A stretch of DNA of 64,000 bases, taken from NCBI GenBank assembly GCA_963931925.1, contig OZ007571.1, positions 17,190,033-17,254,032 on the forward strand, read 5' to 3'. Shown piece by piece: positions 38,501 to 50,680 of this stretch. Origin of the DNA: Onchidella celtica. Its lineage: Eukaryota; Mollusca; Gastropoda; Systellommatophora; Onchidiidae. Each line of letters begins with the position of its first letter. Position 1 is the first letter of the stretch. The notes below the pieces were generated by a model. That model was not told where the DNA came from. It searched no databases and saw only the letters and a program-made list of their open reading frames with translations. The position numbers and the translations under genes are program-made.

Positions 38501-41500
38501 AGATGAGAAATTTATACGACTGAAGTGCCAATCACACAATTGCCGCCTTATGGAAGAAAACCGTATACAACAAAAACAGACATGGGTATAATTACAGAAA
38601 CACAGCCAGATAGCGGGAGAGATGAGAAATTTATACGACTGAAGTGCCAATCACACAATTGCCGTCTTATGGAAGAAAACCGTATACAACAAAAACAGAC
38701 ATGGGTATAATTACAGAAACACAGCGAGATAGCGGGAGAGATGAGAAATTTATACGACTGAAGTGCCAATCACACAATTGCCGTCTTATGGAAGAAAACC
38801 GTATACAACAAAAACAGACATGGGTATAATTACAGAAACACAGCGAGATAGCGGGAGAGATGAGAAATTTATACGACTGAAGTGCCAATCACACAATTGC
38901 CGTCTTATGGAAGAAAACCGTATACAACAAAAACAGACATGGGTATAATTACAGAAACACAGCGAGATAGCGGGAGAGATGAGAAATTTATACAGAAGAA
39001 GTGCTGATCACACAACTGCTGTCTTATGGAAGAAAACCGTATACAACAAAAACAGACATGGGTATAATTACAGAAACACAGCGAGATAGCGGGAGAGATG
39101 AGAAATTTATACAGAAGAAGTGCCGATCACACAACTGCCGTCTTATGGAAGAAAACCGTATACAACAAAAACAGACATGGGTATAATTACAGAAACACGG
39201 CCAGATAGCGGGAGAGATGAGAAATTTATACGACTGAAGTGCCAATCACACAATTGCCGTCTTATGGAAGAAAACCGTATACAACAAAAACAGACATGGG
39301 TATAATTACAGAAACACAGCGAGATAGCGGGAGAGATGAGAAATTTATACGACTGAAGTGCCAATCACACAATTGCCGTCTTATGGAAGAAAACCGTATA
39401 CAACAAAAACAGACATGGGTATAATTACAGAAACACAGCGAGATAGCGGGAGAGATGAGAAATTTGTACAGAAGAAGTGCTGATCACACAACTGCTGTCT
39501 TATGGAAGAAAACCGTATACAACAAAAACAGACATGGGTATAATTACAGAAACACAGCGAGATAGCGGGAGAGATGAGAAATTTATACGACTGAAGTGCC
39601 AATCACACAATTGCCGTCTTATGGAAGAAAACCGTATACAACAAAAACAGACATGGGTATAATTACAGAAACACAGCGAGATAGCGGGAGAGATGAGAAA
39701 TTTATACGACTGAAGTGCCAATCACACAATTGCCGTCTTATGGAAGAAAACCGTATACAACAAAAACAGACATGGGTATAATTACAGAAACACAGCGAGA
39801 TAGCGGGAGAGATGAGAAATTTATACGACTGAAGTGCCAATCACACAATTGCCGTCTTATGGAAGAAAACCGTATACAACAAAAACAGACATGGGTATAA
39901 TTACAGAAACACAGCGAGATAGCGGGAGAGATGAGAAATTTATACGACTGAAGTGCCAATCACACAATTGCCGTCTTATGGAAGAAAACCGTATACAACA
40001 AAAACAGACATGGGTATAATTACAGAAACACAGCGAGATAGCGGGAGAGATGAGAAATTTATACAGAAGAAGTGCTGATCACACAACTGCTGTCTTATGG
40101 AAGAAAACCGTATACAACAAAAACAGACATGGGTATAATTACAGAAACACAGCGAGATAGCGGGAGAGATGAGAAATTTATACGACTGAAGTGCCAATCA
40201 CACAATTGCCGTCTTATGGAAGAAAACAGTATACAACAAAAACAGACATGGGTATAATTACAGAAACACAGCGAGATAGCGGGAGAGATGAGAAATTTAT
40301 ACGACTGAAGTGCCAATCACACAATTGCCGTCTTATGGAAGAAAACCGTATACAACAAAAACAGACATGGGTATAATTACAGAAACACAGCGAGATAGCG
40401 GGAGAGATGAGAAATTTATACAGAAGAAGTGCTGATCACATAACTGCTGTCTTATGGAAGAAAACCGTATACAACAAAAACAGACATGGGTATAATTACA
40501 GAAACACAGCGAGATAGCGGGAGAGATGAGAAATTTATACAGAAGAAGTGCCGATCACACAACTGCCGTCTTATGGAAGAAAACCGTATACAACAAAAAC
40601 AGACATGGGTATAATTACAGAAACACGGCCAGATAGCGGGAGAGATGAGAAATTTATACGACTGAAGTGCCAATCACACAATTGCCGTCTTATGGAAGAA
40701 AACCGTATACAACAAAAACAGACATGGGTATAATTACAGAAACACAGCGAGATAGCGGGAGAGATGAGAAATTTGTACAGAAGAAGTGCTGATCACACAA
40801 CTGCTGTCTTATGGAAGAAAACCGTATACAACAAAAACAGACATGGGTATAATTACAGAAACACAGCGAGATAGCGGGAGAGATGAGAAATTTATACGAC
40901 TGAAGTGCCAATCACACAATTGCCGTCTTATGGAAGAAAACCGTATACAACAAAAACAGACATGGGTATAATTACAGAAACACAGCGAGATAGCGGGAGA
41001 GATGAGAAATTTATACGACTGAAGTGCCAATCACACAATTGCCGTCTTATGGAAGAAAACCGTATACAACAAAAACAGACATGGGTATAATTACAGAAAC
41101 ACAGCGAGATAGCGGGAGAGATGAGAAATTTATACGACTGAAGTGCCAATCACACAATTGCCGTCTTATGGAAGAAAACCGTATACAACAAAAACAGACA
41201 TGGGTATAATTACAGAAACACAGCGAGATAGCGGGAGAGATGAGAAATTTATACAGAAGAAGTGCTGATCACACAACTGCTGTCTTATGGAAGAAAACCG
41301 TATACAACAAAAACAGACATGGGTATAATTACAGAAACACAGCGAGATAGCGGGAGAGATGAGAAATTTATACGACTGAAGTGCCAATCACACAATTGCC
41401 GTCTTATGGAAGAAAACCGTATACAACAAAAACAGAAGTTTACAGCAGACGCAAAAAAAAAAAAAAACGGCTGACGTTGTGCCTTGCTCCATGTTTTATT

Positions 41501-44500
41501 CTGCAAGTACCAAAAGGAACTATTAATCGCACAAAATTATAAACCAACTAGAATGATGGCGCATGTGTCATTTAGACAGCAAGCGCAAATAACAGTTGGC
41601 GTTAAGCCTTGCTTTATGCTTTGTTCAATTTCCATTTTGTAATGACCGTAAGAAACGATTAGTCCTGCAAAATTATAACCCAAATAGAAAGATAGTGCAC
41701 ATTTCATTTACACAGCAGACGCAACTAAACAATCAAAACAAAACAACAAAAAAACGGTGGCGTTAAGCGTTGCACCTTGTTTTATGCTTTGTTCAATTTC
41801 CATTTTGTAATGACCGTAAGAAACGATTAGTCCTGCAAAATTATAACCCAAATAGAAAGATAGTGCACATTTCATTTATACAGCAGACGCAACTAAACAA
41901 TCAAAACAAAACAACAAAAAAAACGGTAGCGTTAAGGGTTGCACCTTGTTTTATGTTTTGTTCAATGTCCATTTTGTGATGACCAGCTAGAGCTGTTAGA
42001 CGTACAAATTTTTAAACCAATCGTGGGCATTTCATTTCATAAATTGATGTAAAAAAAAAATTTTAAAAATTTGAACTACACTGGCGGATACTGTCTTTTT
42101 CGGTAACACGGCAAATAAGTGGACTTGCTTGAAGATGGACATAAGCAGAAGCGTGATGGTAAGATGCAAATAGTGGGACTTGCAAATAAGTGCATGAAGT
42201 TACGTGAATGGTTTTACATTATCAAGCCCTATCATGAAATTCAAAAGTCTATTCTAACAACTGCAGATGGCAACCCTTTTTTTTATGAACTCCTGAAGGA
42301 ATTTTATTCTTTATTTTGATGAACGGTGAGAAATATACATGAACTGCAATTATTTATAACTAAAATGTATTTAAGATAAGAAACGTATTTCAGGAAAAAC
42401 AGTACATTTCGAGTTCCAAATGCTCAGGGAAGTGATCCTCTTAAAAGAAAGACCGTAAACCAAGTAAAACAATTCTTTTTTCCACACCTGTAAAACTAGA
42501 TACTTCTCATTTGCGCAGTTTCATGATCGGGCCAGCGACGCCATGCGTGACATAGCCCTGGGGGGGGGGGGGGGGGGAGGGAGCTGGAGCTGCAGCCCAC
42601 TAAAATTCAATCTATTTTTTTCCCTGTACTTCATTCCAGCCGTGATCCAGATATGGCCAGGAAACTGCCCGTGGGACTTTTAGCCATAGACAACTTCTGG
42701 CTGGGTGGTATACCTGAAGTCATGGTGGAAGCCCTGGAATATGTCATGTCCAGTGTGACGTGTGTTCTAGACAATAGTGATGGTTGCAGCTACTCCAAAG
42801 TGCCTTATGAAATGGATGGGAATAATGTCAATGATGCAAGTCGACTTCAAAAATCTAATATGCAGGTCGGTGTGGCACATCAGGTTGTAACAGTGCATAG
42901 CCTGAGAAATACAGCAGATTTCGTCCACGATTTTCTAAAGTAAGTACTTGAACCAAGAGATTAAATTAGATTTTGCTTAAGTAAAAGTGTCTGCTTCTTT
43001 GATGTGTTCCTTGTCTCTGTAATGTCGGTCTTTTTATTTAATCACTTGGGTAAGGTGTTCTGCAATTAAATTAGATTTTGCTTACGTAAAAGCATGTGTT
43101 TGTTAAAAGTGTCTTGATTTTTTAATGCAGCTCTTTTTTATTTTTAATCACTTGAGTAAGGTGTTCTGCGATTAAATTAGAATTTTGCTAATGTAAAAGC
43201 ATGTGTGTTCTTTAAAGTGTGTCTTGTCTCCTTATTGTGACTCTTCTTATTTTTAATTACTTAGGAAAGTGTGTTATTGTTTGAGTTGCTGTAAAGATCT
43301 CATTAGGGCTGCCAGTGTTGCTGCATTTACGAAGGAATTTAGAAATCGCTGAACGGACTGCTAGTCTCTGTGGAGTAATGTAATTTTCTTCAGTATGAGG
43401 CAATTGTGAAAACAACAGTATATAAATGGATCTTTTTTTTGCGAACATGCATAAGATAAGGAGATACATGAATACATGAAATTGTATTTTATACATTCTG
43501 AGAGCCGTCTCAACGCATGGGCACACTGGGCAGTTGCTCAGGGGCCTCTATCGTTTAGGGGGCCCCATGTATGCAATTTTCTGAGTTGTTGCGTAGGGGC
43601 GGGTCGCAGCCTATTGTTTTGTCCAGGGATCCATAATGATGTTAAGATGACCCTGTACTTTCTCCAACACAGATGTTTGCGTAACCTTGTACACGGCTGT
43701 GATAACTCCACTCTTGAGAACAACAACAACGAAGACGGCGATAATGCCTACTCTATGGAGGACGAGACGGACACCTATATCAAGAGTTCCAACTCCGACG
43801 GCTTTTCTGGGGTGGCCGTCCAGAACTTTGGCCCCGCCTTCTACCTCCTGAATACGATAGAGGACGGCACCGGGGGTCATGTGTGGGCAAAGGTGGGATA
43901 CATTACTGCCAGTGGTCGGAGAGATTTAAAAACAGTTCTGTGGCCGGGTGAGTGTGTTGGTATTTTTGTTGCTGATGGTGACGGTGATGGTGGTAGTGCT
44001 GGTGGTGTTGGTGGTGGTTGTGATGGTGTCATGCGTGTGTGTGTGGTGATGGTAATGATGGTTGTGGTGCCATGGCGGTCCTTTCTCTATATATTTTCTC
44101 CTTATTTATTTTCCTCTTCTCCACCCTTCCTCCTTCTTTCTTTTGTTCTGCTAAACATTAATTTATAGCATTTAAACGTGTTTTATTATCATAACTATAC
44201 AGTTTAATAGGTAAATTTATTAGTCACCTTCACATAAAACAAACCTTTAGCATATAAATAACCCCTGTTTGTCTTCTATTGTTGACCATACCTACCTATT
44301 TCGGTTGTTTGTACAACTTCTCATTGCTTCCTTCGGTTTTCTTCATTTTCCTCCATTTCATCTTCCACCAGATGTAGTCTTGATAACATTGGTAACATCT
44401 TCAAGTAACAGCATTGTCCCGAGAGCCAGAGTAAGATTGGACTGAATAATACATCTAAGCATTCTACACAGTTTGTAAATGATATGAGCATGTAAGCCGT

Positions 44501-47500
44501 TCAGGATCGCTAAGGGGCAGGATGATAAATGAGACTATAGACAGCACTTGATGTATTGATGAACAAACCATTTGCCTGCGTTCTTCAGGTCACAACATCT
44601 ACGGCCCGTCCTCCAGTACGGTCAAGACCTACAGGGTAGTCACTCGACCGGCCGAGCCGTTCGTCTTTATCAGTAACAGAGTTGACAGGAAAGAAGACTG
44701 CTTTATCGATGTGCCTTGTTTGAAGGTAACATGCAGACTGACATATCAGAACAACGTTCTCTGCCAAATAATGGATTTGTCAACGAATTATGCCAGTATT
44801 TTTCTTTTTTACTTCAATCTATGACACCGGAAAACATAGTGCATTTTAGAGCGATGGTTCATGAATAACAGGAGGAAAAAAAAATTGAATGAACAAATGA
44901 AAAAAAAAGCTCGATAGTTCTAGAGCCTTCTCTGATATTGTCTCTTGTATTTTCATCATGACATCACTTTTAGATCCACGTCATGTCTTCATCATCATTT
45001 GATGCTGTTAGCATATCTGTTTGTTCAGTGTTTATAAGCAAATTGCACAGTCACGGCTCATGGAAACTGAAAATGATCACCATAGGCGACAATGACAAAT
45101 TTAATAACGAATTAGCACTGAAAGTCATGATCGAAACTATGCATATCAAGGCAGAACCAGAGTAAATTGATTTGACAATACAGTGCTTTTGGTCCACTTT
45201 GTGGAAGCAGGCGCTATATAACATACTCCGTTATAATCATTACCATTGTTGTAAATGAGATTTGAAAGACTGGGTGACTGCTTACCAGATTCTAACTGTA
45301 GTAAAATTTGCTTCTTCGAAAATCTACTGATTCGTTTCCTGTTTCATGCGTGTTGAAATCTCAGCATGGTATTAAAATTGCTAAATAAAAAGTTAAAAGG
45401 GCATAATGAAGTTATTCATACACCTTATGCAGACAATTCATAGAAACTCATCAATCCTTTTCATATTGCCAGTTTCTATATTCTGCATATTCTGTACCCT
45501 TTCTGTATTTTTTTTCTATAATATACTTTCTTACATGATAAATATTTCAGGTGGCTAACAGCTCCAACGCCTTGCTGTCCGTTGTTGTTGATGACTTCCA
45601 AACCGACATGCAATATCTGGATGATCTCTACACCGTCCATTGCTGCAAGGGTCTGTCTTTAGAGATGTTAGACAGACTGGCAATTGATCTCAATTTTAGG
45701 TCAGAGTAAATTCTCTTTTCTCAATTCTGTGCTATGGAAATTCTTACCATAACTGTTCGTGTGCATGACGGAGGGCAGGGGGGGTGGGGGTGGGGGGGGG
45801 GGGAGAGGAAAGAGGGAGAGACTTATGGGAATAGTGGGGATGGTATGATTGGTTGGTTATTTCTGACATAATGGATGGATGGGTGGATATGCTAAGACTG
45901 TTAGAAATGTGACCAAAGATCTTTGCTCTAAATCTGTCCCTTGATATTTCAGATATGTTGTCTACTTCGTGAATGATACGGACTACGGGACTTTAGACGA
46001 AGGCAATTGGACGGGCATGGTGGGTGACGTCATCAGTGGCGCTGCCGACATCATTGCAGGGGCTTTCAGTATGACGTCAGAGCGGATGAAAGTGATTGGT
46101 TTCACAGAGCCGTTTTACCAAAATGAGTTTTCAGTTGTGACCGGGGGAGACGGCAGTTATGTGTCTATCTGGGCTTTCTTCAGTCCTTTTTCTGGGCAGG
46201 TAGGGAAAATATTTGACTCATCAAACATGAAAACCATGCTCATAATAATTATCATTACTACCAACTGGACACAACGTTAGGTCAGTCTCTTACTATAATG
46301 GAGCTAGAGGGTGAACATGTAAGCATATAAAAGTTCGTGACTGCGTGACCAAAAATTATGAAACTTGTTTAACAATTTTTTACCGTGAGTTACGTGTGCA
46401 CATCCACTTGGGACAAAATTCGGTCTTAACATTATGTACTTATAATTGCTTTTTTTTTTAGCTTCAAAAAGAAGATGCGTTTTCGTCGGTTCCCGGTTGA
46501 ATAAAAAAAATGTGATCGGAAATTTCGTTTTGTGGTTGTTGTTGTTGTTGTTGTTGTTGTTTTTGCCTCTCTTTTCACATTGCTGGTCAAAGTCAACTTT
46601 GTCACATCGGCGTATTTCAGCATGAAATTGTGGTGTAACAATGAATTCTGTTGGTCTTTGCATCGATTCAAAATGCCATTTTTAACATGACGTAGATCTA
46701 GATCTACGCATAGGCTTGGTACATATAATTTGCAAGATTTTATCTTCCTCGGGTCGGCTAGTTTGTGCTAAATACTGTGGGGTTTCCAACTGTACAGCCC
46801 TAGTGAATTTGTATTCTGTGCATTGCAATTATATCGATCTATAAAGATAAAGGTAGACATAGTGAGCAGCCCCTGATAACAAACAGCGGGGTGCATACTG
46901 AAAAGCTCTGGGACAATTATGGAATTTGCACATATGCCGGCGCTGCAAGTGGCCCACGAAAGCTTTTCATTCGGTCCATTTCTTGCTTTTCTAAACCCAG
47001 GAATCCACATCCCAGTCGATTGCCTGGATGCTTGGAGTTGACTCAAAACATTTTGTTACACTATCTTGAATATTCAAAAGATATTTTAAGTGACCAAAAG
47101 ACAAAAGAGAAGGGCGACCCGAAATTCGATAATTTTTCAAAATGTTAAACTGGTTCAGTCTGACCTGAATACTGAAATTGTGTGTATCCCATTACCAGTA
47201 GCTCTAGTTTTAACAACTGAAATGTGGAAATTTAAATGAATCCTTTGGCCTTAGGGACTTGATTAACAAAACAGAAAATCTGTGGGATGTCAGAGGGGCT
47301 TTGAACAAAATTTAGATGTGGGAGGAAAAACTTTTCACATCGCAAAGCCCCGCAAACAAACAAACCAATAAGATAAGATAAGATAAGATAAGATAAGATA
47401 AGATAAGATAAATTTTATTCGTCCTTGTACAAGGAAATTTGTTTTGATCATTGAATACATAACAATACAGTTACAGAAGCAGAAAGTATGATACATAGCG

Positions 47501-48631
47501 CGCACACACACATATATACACACACACTGATAAATTAACTAAATTAACAAAATTAACAGTGCACACAATATGCTTCCCTAACTAAAACACATTGACCTGA
47601 CACGCAAGACATAATTCAACTGTGCACAGATTACAATCAAGATGACGACATTATTGTAACATCCTAGTTGATGATGGAATAAACGATTTAAAGTATACAG
47701 TCAATTCCAAATCAATTAGATATGGAATCGAGACACATACAACTTTTTTTAAAACCAGGTTTGATTTTGGCATAAGGAACACATTTCCCACTTTTTTTTT
47801 CTAACTGAAAAATTATTGGCCAGAAAAATTTAAAAACAAAAGAGTGTGATATCTTATTATAAAAAATGTAAGTAGCGATGGTCTGAGAGTACTTTTAGCG
47901 TGCACAGATTTCGCACCGCCACACCTAGCTGCAAACGTGCGGAAGTCATGAAAAGTGCCGTATTTTACAAAGCCAAGTAGGGAGACTATTGAATTTTGTC
48001 CGCTGTCCAGCTATCGATATAGGCCTCGACTGACGTCACTTATTGTGGAATTACAACCTCCATCGCTATGGGAAAGCTGTAGTGTTTTGTTGTTTTTTTT
48101 AATCACAGTAGCAACAGAGGGTTTCCCCTCTCTCTAAATCTATACTCTCTTGTAGCACTGTCACAATTTTTCATCATAAATTTACCATTATATCAAGCAT
48201 TCGTTTCATGCTATGCGCCATGGTCCCCGCCCCCGATCAGTGCGAACATTGTGGGGACGGTGTTTTTTAGTGGTGCGAAGAAGACAGTGTCTGATCTTAG
48301 TTTCTAGTACCTCTGGACTAATTGAAGGCAAGTAGTGATGACGGAAGTGTTATCATGACAATGTTTCATATTTCTTGTTGTCTGCCATTCCCCCAGGTCT
48401 GGCTATGCATTATGCTGAGTTCTGTGGTAGCGGGTGTGGCCACATCTTTCCTAGAGTGGCGCAGCCCCTTCGGTCTAAACCCAAGAGGCAGAAAGAGAAC
48501 CAAGAACTATGGCCTGGGATCTGGGATTCTGATGGTGGTGGCGCTTCTGACTGGACATACAATCAATGTGAAGGTCAGAGCCTGTTCATATACGTGAAAA
48601 TATAATAATTATGTCTGTCTATGTATGTATG

Positions 48632-48665
<34 letters not shown>

Positions 48666-48711
48666 TGTATGTATGTATGTATGTATGTATGTATGTATGT
48701 ATGTATGTATG

Positions 48712-48796
<85 letters not shown>

Positions 48797-50648
48797 GTCT
48801 GTCTGTCAATCTATCTATTTATCTGTCTATCTATCTGTACGTCTGTCTATCTGTCTGTCTGTCTGACTCATTGTCGATTTAATCTATTTGTCTGTCTGGT
48901 CTGTCTCTTTCTCTGTTTGTCAGTCTTTCAGCCTGGCTAATTGTCGATGTAGTTTCGTCCATCTTTTCATCTACATACACTTGGTCAATCGATAGGATCA
49001 ATTTCTTGTACCCATCTGCCTGGCTGGCTTGTCGTCTGCCTGTCTATCTATTTATTTAACATGTCAGTTTGTTTGTACAATTATCTGTCATTCTGTTTGT
49101 TTATTTGTTTGTTGTCTGTATTTAATTGCCCAGAAATGTTCGACTTAATTTTTATTTTTATTTTGCCACTATGATGTTTTTTCTCTCGCCACAGGCCCCT
49201 AAGAGTTGGCCAGGGAAAGTCATCCAGAACGTTTGGGCAGGCCTCGCTATATTTATAATGACAAGCTACACAGCCAATTTGGCAGCTTATTTGGCGGGCC
49301 AGTCTGCAGTGACGGACGTGAAAAACGTCTACGATTCCGATGTAAGTAAAGACTATGTCGTGGTCCAAATGGAGTTACCCAGAAAAGATGGACTAAATTT
49401 TAATGAAATGTGAGGCAAAAAGAGACGAAATGGGCGGAGGTAAATTTTGAAACGGAAGAAGGAAAATGGAAGAACGGGACTGAGAAGATAAAAAAAAATT
49501 GATTTAAAAGGATGGGAGCAGCGCAAAAGCACAATAGCTTGATGCACGGTCATTTAAAGAAAGATGTGTGGGAGGTGACCACTTTTCTTGTCTGGGACAA
49601 GATATGAGTTTTGGAAAACTCAGGAGTTCCGGGGACGTATTTTCACGTTTTCCAGATTCCATTAGGACATTTCTGGAGAATCGAATTACAGTCGGCCTGC
49701 AGTGAAATGGTATTTGCATACCCCGTTGTGATTTCAGTAATTCTGATGACAATGTCATTTCTAGCTAAACCATTTCACCTTGACAAACGCAAAGCCCGTG
49801 TGTATTAAAAAACAATGGAGTCAGTAGTGATTGACAATAAACAGATCCCATTTGTTTCGCCATTGTATTCTGTTATAATGAAAGTTCCTGGCATATGGTC
49901 TTGAATTATGCATTCCATGAGCCGGTCACAGTATTACTACTAAAATTCATTAGTGATATAATTATGTCAGGTAGAAGGTGGTATTTCAGAAGAAAAGAAA
50001 CAACAACAAAAAAAAACCCAAAAAAATAAACAACTGACGAACTTGAAATACAAATAATTCATATTATATGGTTGCTATAAGAAAAAGTGTCCAAGTGATT
50101 AATTCAGTTTTTAACCCATTCCAAGAGATATCATAATCAGATATCTGTCAAAAGAAGATTGTTAGACACTATCCCGAGGTGTCTGCTTTGCACACATATC
50201 GATGGAACTCTGGGGAATTCGACAGACAACAGTTTTATACACAGGATTAGAAAGAAATTGCACCACACATTTTTTCCTCGTAAATCTATTTCCAGACGCA
50301 GATGACAGATAATTGAATCTAATCATCCTTATTTGGACAAGAACATTGGAATCTGTCTTACGTAATTTTGAAGGTGCCCGTTTGGAGCTACAAGCAAAAT
50401 AGATTGCTGTTGTGCACCGCTGACTTAGGCGAAAGGCATCGTGTCTTTAACCTGGAACGTCGACCTCGGAAGCTTACTCCTTGGATTCCAACCAAAATAT
50501 CTCGTCGCTAAAGTGCAAATACGCCCGTATTTGATTATTGGAAAAGAAATTTTACTGCATGAAGAGTAGCTGATGTAAATGTTGAAAGCGGGTCTTCCTT
50601 TCCGCCCTACATCTCACGTCAGGCTGGCAAGGCAGTAGTTACTTTTGC

Positions 50649-50680
<32 letters not shown>

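Noticed and set aside
35484-41435. Many overlapping open frames of 61 and 73 codons on both strands of the satellite
   Set aside because: They repeat once per 119-bp unit, shift frame because 119 is not a multiple of 3, and have no splice or start context. They are by-products of the repeat.
35484-41435. CRISPR-like appearance of regularly spaced repeats
   Set aside because: Units are contiguous with no unique spacers, and the setting is eukaryotic.
43476-44168. Frame of 230 codons over a receptor exon
   Set aside because: Only 43673-43947 is coding. The ends on both sides run into intron, including a (GGT/GAT)n stretch.
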